Source: Kitasatospora sp. CB01950
GTDB taxonomy: Bacteria; Actinomycetota; Actinomycetes; Streptomycetales; Streptomycetaceae
Direction of reading: 5' to 3'
Length of the DNA: 64,000 nucleotides
NCBI RefSeq assembly: GCF_001905465.1
Contig: NZ_LISX01000014.1
Location: 1 to 64,000 of the forward strand
In this document: piece after piece, positions 15,690 through 24,004 of the stretch
How positions within the stretch are numbered: the stretch's first letter is position 1
How the letters are laid out: the number at the start of each line of letters is the position of its first letter
The notes under the pieces: generated by a model
Databases searched by the model: none
What the model saw: only the letters and a program-made list of their open reading frames with translations
What the model was told of the DNA's origin: nothing
Program-made: the position numbers and the translations under genes

Positions 15690-16527
15690 GCCGGGCCTCC
15701 CCCAGCACCTCGGCCGCCAGCGCCTCCGCCGCGTCCAGCACCGCGCCGAGCGCGTCCGGGTCGACAGAGCCGGGCGCGAAGACGGCCTGCGCCAGCCGCT
15801 CGAACTCCGGTGGCGCGCAGGCCAGTTGACCGGCCGAGGCGATCGCGCCCTTCTCATTGACCAGCCACCGCCCGTCCCGCGCGTGCAGCGCGTGCACCAG
15901 CAGCCCGACCGCCCGGAACAGGCACCCCTGCACGTACGCGGCGTCGCCTCGCCGCGCGCCCTTGCGCGCGTTGGCGAGCGCGAACGGCACCTCCCACCCG
16001 GCGTCCGCCTCCAGCCGGCGCGCCAACTCTGCCGGGAATTCCCTTACTTCGGCCTGAAGATCCGTCAGTGTGCCGCCCTGCTCGGCGAGTACCAGCCCCA
16101 GCGCCAGTTCGCCGACGTACGCGTAGGACGGCACACCGTACGGGTGCCCGGGCTGCAAGCCGCTCAGGTAGCGGCCGGCCCGGGCCTCTGCGGCGTAGTG
16201 ACGGACTCTGGCGACGTCCCGGTAGATCCAGTCCATCCGGGCGCCGCCGAGGTCCAGCCAGGCGCCGCCGTCCACCCACGGCCCCCAGCCGCCGGGTTCG
16301 GTCACCTCGACGGGCCGGCCGCAGAGTTCGGCGGCGAGGCGGCGCAGCGCGGCGGTGTCCAGTTCGCCGGCCCGGTAGTACAGGCCGAGGTCGTAGTCGG
16401 ATCCGGCGGTGTGCGCCCCGCGTGCCCGGCTGCCGCCGAGGCAGACGCCGACGATGCCGCCGATCCCGGCCAGCCGTTCGGCGATCCGCCGCAGTTCGGC
16501 TTCGCTCAGTTCGCTGTTCTCGTTCAT
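15682..16527 (-). CDS. Nucleotidyltransferase domain protein
   Basis: A 281-residue protein with a polymerase-beta-type nucleotidyltransferase core: GGSRARG (31-37) followed by SDYDLGLYY with metal ligands Asp44 and Asp46, and a third Asp likely in ARMDWIYRD. The C-terminal half is helical. Members modify aminoglycosides or lincosamides with AMP or act in toxin-antitoxin pairs. Here it is coupled to a GNAT gene, a pairing that recalls antibiotic-modifying enzymes, but the target is not known. Confidence 0.82.
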   Translation of the reverse strand: MNENSELSEAELRRIAERLAGIGGIVGVCLGGSRARGAHTAGSDYDLGLYYRAGELDTAALRRLAAELCGRPVEVTEPGGWGPWVDGGAWLDLGGARMDWIYRDVARVRHYAAEARAGRYLSGLQPGHPYGVPSYAYVGELALGLVLAEQGGTLTDLQAEVREFPAELARRLEADAGWEVPFALANARKGARRGDAAYVQGCLFRAVGLLVHALHARDGRWLVNEKGAIASAGQLACAPPEFERLAQAVFAPGSVDPDALGAVLDAAEALAAEVLGEARHG

Positions 16528-16604
16528 CGCCGTCAGGATGCCCTACCGCGCCCGCCCTCGCGAGGAGGTTTCGTCCCGGCGGGCGCGGCCCGGCAGCCCG
16601 TGGC

Positions 16605-18050
16605 TCAACCGGCCGTGCAGGCAACCCCGTTGAGGGAGAACCCGGTGGCGGCGGCGGTGTTGCCGGTGTGGTCGGCGTTGAATCCGAAGCTGACGGATCC
16701 GCCGGCCGGGAGGGCCGCGTTGTAGGGCAGGTTGGTGGCGGTGACCTGCCCGCTCGCGGGGCTGACGGTGGCGTTCCAGGCGCTGCTGACGCTCTGCCCG
16801 CCGGGCAGCGTGAACTTTACCGACCAGCCGTTGAGGGCGCTGCCGCCAGTGTTGGTGACGGTGATGTTCTCGGTCAGTCCGGTGTTCCAGGCGCTGACCT
16901 GGGTGCCGACCTTGCAGCCCGACCCGCTCGGCGGGGTGGACGGCGAGGGCGAGGAGGACGGGGACGAGGACGGCGACGGGGAGCCCGCGGCGCCGCCGAG
17001 CGCGGTGGCGGCCGAGGTGTAGGACGCCTTCGGCTGGTAGGTGTTGTCGTACATGGTGGCGGCGCCGTAGCCGCTGAACGCTCCGGGGATCCACGAGTCG
17101 GCGTCGCCGACGCCCCACTGCGAGACGCCCACGCACCGGCTGACGGCCAGGCAGTTGGAGATCACCGTCGCGTAGTCGGTGGCCTGCTGGGCGAGGTTGG
17201 CGGCGCTGGCGGGCACCTGCATCCGGTCGTCGAGTTCGGTGATGGCGACGTCGACGCCGAGTGCGGCGAAGCGCTGGATGTTGGCCTTCATGGTGCTGGG
17301 GACCTGGCCGACGATGAAGTGGCTCTCCAGGCCGACGCCGTCGATCGGCACGCCCTGCGACTTGAGCGAGGAGACCAGTTGGTACATGGCGTCGCTCTTC
17401 GCGTTGGTGCCTTCGATGTTGTAGTCGTTCAGGTAGAGCTTGGCGTTCGGGTCGGCGGCCCGGGCGGTGCGCAGCGCGTCGGCGATGTAGCCGCTGCCCA
17501 TCGCGTTGTAGAAGGGGCTGGTGCGCAGCGAACCGTCTTCGTTGAAAGGCTCGTTGACGACGTCCCAGGAGTAGACCTGGCCCTTGTAGTGGGTGGTCTG
17601 GGTGGTGATGTGGTTCTCCATCGCGGCCTGTACCTGGGTCTTGGGCAGGTTGCCGACCCAGGACGGCAGCTGGCTGTGCCAGACCAGGGTGTGGCCGCGC
17701 ACCCGCATGCTGTGGGCCTTGGCGAAGGAGACGATCTGGTCGCCGGGGCCGAAGTTGAAGTTGCTGGCGGAGGATTCGGTGGTGTCCCACTTCATCTCGT
17801 TGCCGGGGGTGACCATGTCGAACTGGGCGCCGGCGACGGCGGTGAGGGTGGAGTTGCCGAGGTTGGACTGGGTGACGGCGGTGCCGAAGTAGCTGCCCTT
17901 GGCCTCGGCGAGGTCGCGCAGGGGGGTGCCGGCGGCTCCGGCGGGGCCGCTGCCGAGGGTGGCGGCGGCCAGCAGTCCGCCGGCGGCGGCGACGGCGAGC
18001 GCCGCGAGGGCATGCCCGCGCCGGCGTGCTGCGCGCAACTGTGCAGCCAT
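16605..18050 (-). CDS. Secreted endo-1,4-beta-xylanase, GH10 + CBM2
   Basis: A 481-residue secreted enzyme that cleaves xylan. It has a twin-Arg-rich signal peptide (about 1-41), a GH10 barrel (43-350) with acid/base Glu167 (WDVVNEPF) and nucleophile Glu272 (ITELDD), a Ser/Pro linker (357-376) and a C-terminal family 2 carbohydrate-binding module (379-481) with its Cys pair. ATG 18050 follows AAGGA. The inverted GACCGTACGGTC (18084-18095) upstream could be a repressor site. A 12+11 bp interlocked inverted-repeat structure lies between it and the upstream GNAT gene. Confidence 0.95.
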   Translation of the reverse strand: MAAQLRAARRRGHALAALAVAAAGGLLAAATLGSGPAGAAGTPLRDLAEAKGSYFGTAVTQSNLGNSTLTAVAGAQFDMVTPGNEMKWDTTESSASNFNFGPGDQIVSFAKAHSMRVRGHTLVWHSQLPSWVGNLPKTQVQAAMENHITTQTTHYKGQVYSWDVVNEPFNEDGSLRTSPFYNAMGSGYIADALRTARAADPNAKLYLNDYNIEGTNAKSDAMYQLVSSLKSQGVPIDGVGLESHFIVGQVPSTMKANIQRFAALGVDVAITELDDRMQVPASAANLAQQATDYATVISNCLAVSRCVGVSQWGVGDADSWIPGAFSGYGAATMYDNTYQPKASYTSAATALGGAAGSPSPSSSPSSSPSPSTPPSGSGCKVGTQVSAWNTGLTENITVTNTGGSALNGWSVKFTLPGGQSVSSAWNATVSPASGQVTATNLPYNAALPAGGSVSFGFNADHTGNTAAATGFSLNGVACTAG

Positions 18051-18083
18051 GGTTCGTCCTTCCGGGGGGTGGGTGGGTGGACG

Positions 18084-18095
18084 GACCGTACGGTC
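18084..18095. promoter_or_regulatory. Palindrome upstream of the xylanase gene
   Basis: GACCGTACGGTC is a perfect 12-bp palindrome, 34 bases before the xylanase start on the minus strand. It could be an operator; the regulator is unknown. Confidence 0.4.
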
Positions 18096-18207
18096 GGCCG
18101 CGCGCCCCGGGCAACGGACCGCCACCGCCGCCTCCCGGCCCCCCAACTCACCTGCGAACCAGGCCCGTTGGACCACCAGGGCGCCCGTCCCCGCGCCGAC
18201 CTGCGGC

Positions 18208-18265
18208 GGACCGGAGGAACGGCGGAGCGGCCGCCGCCCGGGTCCTCCGGTCCGGCGGCCGCTCC
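18208..18265 (-). other. Interlocked inverted repeats (possible pseudoknot or switching hairpins)
   Basis: Two perfect inverted repeats interlock. GGACCGGAGGA (18208-18218) pairs with TCCTCCGGTCC (18243-18253), and GGAGCGGCCGCC (18224-18235) pairs with GGCGGCCGCTCC (18254-18265). The order A-B-A'-B' allows either an H-type pseudoknot or two mutually exclusive hairpins. It lies between the GNAT stop and the xylanase start on the transcribed strand, so it may end the GNAT transcript or attenuate the xylanase. Confidence 0.6.
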
Positions 18266-18288
18266 AAGTGGCCCTGCGGGTGCGAAAG

Positions 18289-18795
18289 TTACAGCGCGTC
18301 AGCGCCCGGTGCGGTGTCCCGGCCGACGAGTTCCTTGCCCATGCAGATGCTCTGCTCGTGGTCCTTGTAGTAACCGAACTTGCGGATCTCGACGTACCCC
18401 TCGGAGGCGTACAGGCCGACCGCTTCGGGCTGCAGGGTGCCGGTCTCCAGGACCATCCGGGTGCGGCCGGCGGCGATCGCGGCCTGTTCCAGGTGGTGCA
18501 GCAGGGCGCGGGAGTGGCCCTTGCCGCGGGCGCCGGGGACGACGTACATCCGCTTGAGTTCGGCGTCGCCGTCGCGCAGGCCGTCGGCGTCGCGCTCCTT
18601 GACCCGCCATCCGCCGCAGGCCACCGGCTCGCCGTCCAGGTAGCCGATCACGAAGAGCCCGGCGGGCGGGTCGAAGTGGTCGGTGTGCATGGCGGTCTGG
18701 TCGCCGTCGCCGTACCGAACGACGTACTCCTGCTGGACTTCGGCGGCGAGCTTCTGGGCGTCGGGGTGTCCGAAGCCGGTGGTGCGGATCTCCAT
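18289..18795 (-). CDS. GNAT family N-acetyltransferase
   Basis: A 168-residue acetyltransferase with motif A ELKRMYVVPGARGKGHSRALL and a late GLYASEGYVEI segment. It resembles small actinobacterial GNATs of unknown target. I chose ATG 18795 (MEIRTTGF); a TTG nine bases earlier is also open. TACCCT lies eight bases before that TTG, a possible -10 box. Confidence 0.85.
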   Translation of the reverse strand: MEIRTTGFGHPDAQKLAAEVQQEYVVRYGDGDQTAMHTDHFDPPAGLFVIGYLDGEPVACGGWRVKERDADGLRDGDAELKRMYVVPGARGKGHSRALLHHLEQAAIAAGRTRMVLETGTLQPEAVGLYASEGYVEIRKFGYYKDHEQSICMGKELVGRDTAPGADAL

Positions 18796-18983
18796 GTCGG
18801 TCAAGGGTACGGGCCGCCGTCGGGCGGTCGTCGGGCGGGCGACCGGGTCGTCCGTGCGGGGGAGGCAGCCGTTCGGGCGGCCTTCGGAGATCCACCCGCT
18901 TGCCGCACACCATCATCTATTACTTTTTGTCACCATGAAGGCACTTTCTGTCATATTGTCCCCGCCCCCGTGAGGAGCATCCC

Positions 18984-19178
18984 GTGATTCTCTCCATCTC
19001 CGGCATCGTTCTGTTCGGCGTGATCGCCTTCCTGTTCTTCCGGCGGGACGGGCTGAAGATCTCCCACGCCCTGGTGTGCGCCCTGTTCGGCTTCTACGTC
19101 GCGGGCTCCTCGATCGCCCCGAGCATCCAGGCGGGCGGCGCGAGCCTGGCCAGCCTGATCGGCGGCCTCAAGTTCTGA
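18984..19178 (+). CDS. smeA: SmeA, small membrane protein for sporulation septa
   Basis: A 64-residue protein with two hydrophobic segments (about 1-18 and 26-58) around RRDGLKISHAL. Size, sequence and the FtsK-like gene directly downstream match SmeA of Streptomyces coelicolor, which localises to sporulation septa and is needed to place the DNA translocase SffA there. GTG 18984 follows GTGAGGAG. The region just upstream (18910-18960) is unusually AT-rich and should hold its developmental promoter (for example around CATATT 18951-18956). Confidence 0.85.
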   Translation: MILSISGIVLFGVIAFLFFRRDGLKISHALVCALFGFYVAGSSIAPSIQAGGASLASLIGGLKF

Positions 19179-19294
19179 GCGGCCCCGCCTCACGGCCCGG
19201 GCGCGGAGATCCCACCGACCCGGGCCTTTTCGCCGACCCGGGCCGTCCCCGCCCGCGGCCGGTCCCCCGTCAGAACCCCACCTCGGGAGTCCGC

Positions 19295-20851
19295 ATGTCC
19301 TTCACCCGCCACTTCAACCGGGGCCGCGACCTCGCCCGCTCGGCCGGCGATCACGCCGCCGACGTGTTCACGCCGCTGACGCTGATCGGGCGCGGCCTGC
19401 GCCGCCACGCCGACTGGGCCAAGGCCCGCTGGGCGGCCACCCCGAAGGAGCGGCGCGGCCCGACGCTGCTGGTCGGCGCGGCCGTCACGCTCGGCATCTT
19501 CCTGCTGCCGCACGGCCCGCTGCTGGCGCTCGTCGCACTGGTCGCCTCGGCCGCCTGGGTCGGCCGCAGCCCCAAGTCCGCGCCCGAGGCGGAGCCGGAC
19601 CTCGCCGAGGTCAAGCTGACGGCGCTGTACGCGGCGCTCACCCCGTACCTCGGTGGCCTCGACGAGCCGTTCGCGCTGTACCGGCTGGACGGCGAGTGGC
19701 GGGCGGCGTTCTCCGGCGGGGAGTTCGACGCGGACGGGCGGATCACCGCGCTGGAGATCTCCTACCCGGCGTACTTCACCGACACCGAGCCCGCCGCCCG
19801 GGCCCGGATCGAGCAGGTGGTGCAGGGCAAGGCGGGCCGCTCCCGGGAGTACCGCTTCGACTGGGACGAGGAGATCAACCGGCTGCGGGTGAGCGCCCTC
19901 GCCCCGCTGCCGGCCGACATCGTCGCGCAGCGCTTCGTCACCTCGCCGGGCGAGATCGTCCTCGGCTTCACCGACGGCGCCGGCAGCCACCGCACCATCC
20001 CGGTCGAGCAGGGCGGGGTGACCGAGCAGCAGCCGCCGGTGGTGTGGCGGGTCGGCCCGCGCTCGGCGGAGCCGCACCTGCTGGCCCTCGGCGCGGCCGG
20101 CTTCGGCACCTCGACGCTGCTGCGCTCGATCGCGCTCCAGGCGCTGCCGCACGGGGACCTGGTGGTGGTGGACGGGGCGAGCACCGGCGAGCACGCCTGC
20201 CTGGTGAACCGTCCGGGCGTGTACACCGTGGAGACCAGCCTGCACGGGGCGCTGGCCGCACTGGAGTGGGTGGCGAAGGAGACCGAGCGGCGGCTGATGG
20301 CGCTGAACGCGGCCCGCCACCACGGGGTGGCCGCGCCCGCGGACGTCACCCGGCCACTGTGGATCCTGCTGGACCACCTCACCGAGCTGTCCGAGCTCGC
20401 CCACGCCGAGGGCCGCACCGACCCGCAGGAGCTGCTGGAGCTGCCGCTGAGGCACGGCCGGGCGGCCCGCGTCACGGTGGTGTTCGTGGACGACCTGGAG
20501 GCCCGGGACCGGATCTCCACCACCGTGCACACCTGCACCCGGGCCCGGGTGGTGCTCGGCCCGGTCACCTCCGAGTCCGGCTCGGCCGGGCTGGGCGTCC
20601 CGCTGGACATCGCGCCCGCCGCGCACACCCCGCCCGGCCGCGGCTACGCCCGGATCGGCACCGCGGCCCCGGTCCGGGTCCAGGTCCCGGCGACGGCGGA
20701 CCCGCTGGACGAGGACTCCCCGCAGGCGCTGCGCGACGCGGTGATCGCGCTGCTGCCGCACCGCGACACCCGCACCGAGGCCCCCGCGCCCGCCGAACCG
20801 GAGCGGGCCGAGGTGAATCTCACCAAGGACGCCGCCCCGACCCATCCCTGA
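19295..20851 (+). CDS. sffA: SffA, SpoIIIE/FtsK-like septal protein with altered Walker A
   Basis: A 518-residue protein: two hydrophobic segments near residues 60-95, a middle domain, then an FtsK-like ATPase fold from about residue 250. The P-loop reads GAAGFGTST (about residues 265-273), where the Lys of the usual GxxGxGK(S/T) is Thr; the Walker B strand LWILLD is present. In Streptomyces SffA is targeted to septa by SmeA and affects spore DNA partitioning. ATG 19295 was chosen because it follows a gap after smeA and matches the protein length. The missing Lys suggests weak or no ATP hydrolysis. Confidence 0.85.
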   Translation: MSFTRHFNRGRDLARSAGDHAADVFTPLTLIGRGLRRHADWAKARWAATPKERRGPTLLVGAAVTLGIFLLPHGPLLALVALVASAAWVGRSPKSAPEAEPDLAEVKLTALYAALTPYLGGLDEPFALYRLDGEWRAAFSGGEFDADGRITALEISYPAYFTDTEPAARARIEQVVQGKAGRSREYRFDWDEEINRLRVSALAPLPADIVAQRFVTSPGEIVLGFTDGAGSHRTIPVEQGGVTEQQPPVVWRVGPRSAEPHLLALGAAGFGTSTLLRSIALQALPHGDLVVVDGASTGEHACLVNRPGVYTVETSLHGALAALEWVAKETERRLMALNAARHHGVAAPADVTRPLWILLDHLTELSELAHAEGRTDPQELLELPLRHGRAARVTVVFVDDLEARDRISTTVHTCTRARVVLGPVTSESGSAGLGVPLDIAPAAHTPPGRGYARIGTAAPVRVQVPATADPLDEDSPQALRDAVIALLPHRDTRTEAPAPAEPERAEVNLTKDAAPTHP

Positions 20852-20995
20852 CCGGCCCGGTTTCCGGCCCCGCTCGCGCCGAACCAGAACTACACAAAAT
20901 GTGACACGCCGGGTGATATCACCGCTCAGATGTGACAAATCGGGCGACCATGGGTACAAACAGGGGCGGCACGACAGGCGGCGTATGTCCCGGAC

Positions 20996-21023
20996 GGGAA
21001 TCTTCGTCGGAGGTCGGGCGTTG
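20996..21023 (+). promoter_or_regulatory. Sigma-R promoter of rbpA
   Basis: GGGAAT (20996-21001), 18 bases, then GTTG (21020-21023) is a perfect match to the sigma-R consensus for thiol stress. Sigma-R control of rbpA is known in S. coelicolor. Two further near-repeats (TGTGACA at about 20901 and 20934) lie upstream and may belong to other promoters. Confidence 0.85.
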
Positions 21024-21086
21024 GACCCATCGACGAAGAACAGCGACCACTAGTCCTGTGGGCAAGAAGCCCGGGAGGCACGATTC

Positions 21087-21461
21087 ATGAGCGAGCGAGC
21101 TCTCCGCGGCACGCGACTCGGGGCGACCAGCTACGAGACCGACCGCGGCATTGACCTGGCACCGCGCCAGACCGTCGAGTATGCATGTCAGAACGGACAC
21201 CGCTTCGAGGTGCCGTTCTCCGTCGAGGCGGAAATCCCCGTGGTGTGGGAATGCCGCTTCTGTGGCCAGGAGGCCGCACTCCTCGACGGTGAGGAGCCCG
21301 AGGAGAAGAAGACCAAGCCGACGCGCACCCACTGGGACATGCTCATGGAGCGCCGGACGCGCGAGGAACTGGAGGAGGTCCTGGCCGAGCGCCTGGCCGT
21401 GCTCCGCTCGGGCGGGATGAACCTGGCGGTCCACCCGCGCGATTCCCGCAAGTCCGCCTGA
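21087..21461 (+). CDS. rbpA: RNA polymerase-binding protein RbpA
   Basis: A 124-residue protein matching RbpA: the basic N-terminus MSERALRGTRLG, a zinc-like core with Cys residues (YACQNGHRFEVP...WECRFCGQ) and the C-terminal sigma-interacting helix THWDMLMERRTREELEE. RbpA binds RNA polymerase with group 1/2 sigma factors and stabilises the open complex; it also affects rifampicin tolerance. A perfect sigma-R promoter lies upstream. A bidirectional terminator follows. Confidence 0.98.
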   Translation: MSERALRGTRLGATSYETDRGIDLAPRQTVEYACQNGHRFEVPFSVEAEIPVVWECRFCGQEAALLDGEEPEEKKTKPTRTHWDMLMERRTREELEEVLAERLAVLRSGGMNLAVHPRDSRKSA

Positions 21462-21482
21462 CGGACGAGACACCGCACCACT

Positions 21483-21516
21483 GCCGAAGGGCCCCGGAAG
21501 TTCCGGGGCCCTTCGG
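21483..21516. terminator. Bidirectional terminator between rbpA and fxsA
   Basis: CGAAGGGCCCCGGAA pairs with TTCCGGGGCCCTTCG with almost no loop. It serves the convergent rbpA and fxsA genes. The next 100 bases hold short repeats of GAAGGCCCGGCCA type only. Confidence 0.9.
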
Positions 21517-21625
21517 CGTTGTCCAGTCACAGTCACAGTCTCAGAAGGCCCCACCAGAGGCGTCCCAGAAGGCCCGGCCAGCGGCCCGGCCGGGCTCGGA
21601 AGGCCCGGCCAGGGGCTCAGCGGGC

Positions 21626-22195
21626 TCAGGGAGCGATCGGCGGCCGGTACTCGGTGTCCGGGCCCTTGGGGCCGGCCGGCGGGTCGACGACCTCGCCCTG
21701 GACGACCTTGCCGTCGGGCCGGTGGATGCGCAGCTGCTCCTGCAGCCGCATCGCGTCGGCGAGCCGGTCCGCGCCGACCGGGGCGGTGGAGCGCAGCACG
21801 CTGCCGGTCAGCCGCCGGGCGCCGGCCCGCCACAGGGCGCGGGTCGGCGGGAGCAGCAGGGTGACGGCCAGCAGGTCGGACAGGAAGCCCGGCAGCATCA
21901 GCAGCAGGCCGGCCAGCACCGTCATCGAGGTGCCGGTCTGCGGCTGCGCGGACTTCGGGTCCTTGGAGAGCTCGACGGCGGCGCGGAACGCCCGCGCCCC
22001 GGCGCGCTTGATCACCGTGCCGCCGAGGAACACCCCGGCCAGCAGCAGCACCAACGTCAGGAACCAGCCCACCGAGCCGGCCACCACCGTGATCAGCCAG
22101 ATCTCCAGCACCAGCCAGACGGCGATCAGCAGCGGCACGAACCGGGCGATGCGCCCGCGCCGGGTCGGACGGGCCGGGGTTGCTTGCTGGGACAC
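21626..22195 (-). CDS. fxsA: FxsA family membrane protein
   Basis: A protein of about 189 residues with three to four hydrophobic helices (VPLLIAVWLVLEIWLITVVA and others) and the family segment VLAGLLLMLPGFLSDLLAVTLLLPP. FxsA is linked in E. coli to suppression of F-plasmid exclusion of phage T7; its cellular role in actinobacteria is unknown. I chose GTG 22195 (VSQQATPARP) with GGAG upstream; a TTG start at 22213 would add six residues. The C-terminal tail is cytoplasmic and charged. Confidence 0.9.
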   Translation of the reverse strand: MSQQATPARPTRRGRIARFVPLLIAVWLVLEIWLITVVAGSVGWFLTLVLLLAGVFLGGTVIKRAGARAFRAAVELSKDPKSAQPQTGTSMTVLAGLLLMLPGFLSDLLAVTLLLPPTRALWRAGARRLTGSVLRSTAPVGADRLADAMRLQEQLRIHRPDGKVVQGEVVDPPAGPKGPDTEYRPPIAP

Positions 22196-22332
22196 GGTAC
22201 GGATCCACTCCAACGCGGTGCTCTCAGCGGCGGCCGGCGGCTCCGGCTGCGTTCACGGCACCACTGTGCACAACGGCCCGGCGACGCGTCGTGTTCCGCC
22301 GCCGGGCCGCCGGCCTGCCTCGGCGCACCGTC

Positions 22333-23937
22333 TCAGGACTGCTTGCCGACCCGCCGCCGCTGCCACCCGGTGGCGGCGGCGAAGCCGCAGGCCAGCAGGC
22401 CGCCGAGGGCGAGCACCCACTCCGGTCCGGCGCCGACCTTGTCGGCGATCGTCTGGCCGTCGCGCAGCGGTACCACGGCGCTCAGCACTTCCTGGTCGAG
22501 TTCCGCGGTGCGCTGCTGCACCGTGCCGTCCGGGGTGATCACCGCGCTGACGCCGCTGGTGGCGGCGATCAGCACCGCGCGGCCGTGCTCGACGGCGCGC
22601 AGCCGGGACATCGCGAGCTGCTGCTCGGTCTGCCCGGTGCGGTTGTAGGTGGCGTTGTTGGTCTGCACGACCAGCACCCGGCCGCCCTGGTTGACGGTGT
22701 CGCGGACGATCTCGTCGTACGCGACCTCGAAGCAGATGACGTCGCCGATCCGGGCCGGGCCGAGGTGCATGACGCCGCTGCCGGTGCCGGGGTAGAAGTC
22801 GCGGCCGACCCGCTGCAGCCGGGTGATCACCTTGGACAGTTCGGCGCGGAACGGCACGTACTCGCCGAACGGCACCGGGTGCTGCTTGGTGTACGACTCC
22901 CCCGGGCCGGAGGACGGGTCCCAGACGATGCCCTCGTTGCGCACGTGCTGCTGGTCGGGTCCGTCGACCAGCGCGCCGACCAGGGTGGGCACGCCGATGG
23001 TCTTCACGGCCTGGTCGATCCGGGCGTAGGCCGCCGGGTCGGTGAACGGGTCCAGGTCGGAGGCGTTCTCGGGCCAGATCACCACGTCGGGCTTGGGCAC
23101 CCGGCCGGCGGCGACGTCCGCGGCGAGCTGTTCGGTGGTGCTCGCGTGGTTGTTCAGCACCAGCATCGGGCGGCCGAGGAAGTCCATGCCGGGACGGTCC
23201 ACGTTGCCCTGGACGATCGCGACCTTGACGGTGTCGGCGGCCGTGGTCGGCACCGGCACCGCGTAGCCGATCAGCACCAGCGCGACGGCCGCCAGGCCGC
23301 CCGCGGCGGCGCGCCACGGCAGCACGGCTCCGTCGGAGCGGCGGGCCCGCAGCGCGCACAGCGCCGCCCAGGCCAGCAGGACGCCGCAGGACGCCACCGC
23401 GAAGGTCACCAGCGGGGCGCCGCCGAGCGCGGCGAGCGGCGTGAACGGGCTGGCGGTGTTGGCGAACGCCAGCCGGCCCCACGGGAAGCCGCCGAACGGC
23501 AGCCGGTCGCGCGCCCACTCCTGGGTGACCCAGAGCATCGCCGCCCACAGCGGCCAGCCGCGCAGCTTCGAGGTCAGTGCGAGGCCCGCGCCCATCAGCG
23601 CGAGGAACAGCGCCTCGATCGCGGACAGGCCGACCACGCCGTCCCAGCCCACCACCCGCAGCCAGGACAGCAGCACCACGAAGAACGGCACGCCGAACAC
23701 GAAGCCCAGCCAGGCGCCGTGCCGGGCCCGCCGGCCCCGGGTCAGCAGCGTCAGCGCCGTCACCCCGAGGATCGACAGCGGCCACACGTCGTAGGGCGGG
23801 AACGCGAACGCCATCGCCGTTCCGGACACCGCGGCCAGCCCCGTCCGGGCCCACCATCCGCCGCGGCCGCGGCGCTTCGGTGCCCCGTCCTGCTTCCCCT
23901 CGGCCACCGGCCGCTCCTGCGAAACGGGCAGTGACAC
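22333..23937 (-). CDS. lnt: Apolipoprotein N-acyltransferase
   Basis: A 534-residue membrane enzyme that adds the third acyl chain to lipoproteins. An N-terminal part with about seven helices is followed by a nitrilase-fold domain with the triad Glu290 (IWPE), Lys351 (YTKQHPVPFGEY) and Cys402 (DVICFEVAYD). The C-terminal helix closes the protein. I chose GTG 23937 (MSLPVSQERP); the much longer open frame upstream looks antisense to the amidohydrolase. It is separated from fxsA by 137 bases. Confidence 0.95.
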   Translation of the reverse strand: MSLPVSQERPVAEGKQDGAPKRRGRGGWWARTGLAAVSGTAMAFAFPPYDVWPLSILGVTALTLLTRGRRARHGAWLGFVFGVPFFVVLLSWLRVVGWDGVVGLSAIEALFLALMGAGLALTSKLRGWPLWAAMLWVTQEWARDRLPFGGFPWGRLAFANTASPFTPLAALGGAPLVTFAVASCGVLLAWAALCALRARRSDGAVLPWRAAAGGLAAVALVLIGYAVPVPTTAADTVKVAIVQGNVDRPGMDFLGRPMLVLNNHASTTEQLAADVAAGRVPKPDVVIWPENASDLDPFTDPAAYARIDQAVKTIGVPTLVGALVDGPDQQHVRNEGIVWDPSSGPGESYTKQHPVPFGEYVPFRAELSKVITRLQRVGRDFYPGTGSGVMHLGPARIGDVICFEVAYDEIVRDTVNQGGRVLVVQTNNATYNRTGQTEQQLAMSRLRAVEHGRAVLIAATSGVSAVITPDGTVQQRTAELDQEVLSAVVPLRDGQTIADKVGAGPEWVLALGGLLACGFAAATGWQRRRVGKQS

Positions 23938-24004
23938 CTGCGCACCATCTCTCTGCTTCGTACGACGTTCCCCGAAAGGTACCTCACCCGTACGGGCGGT
24001 CCGG

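Noticed and set aside
18984..20851. Integrated conjugative element suggested by the FtsK/TraB-like protein
   Set aside because: No integrase, replication or att genes are near. The small membrane protein plus translocase next to rbpA fits the chromosomal smeA-sffA pair.
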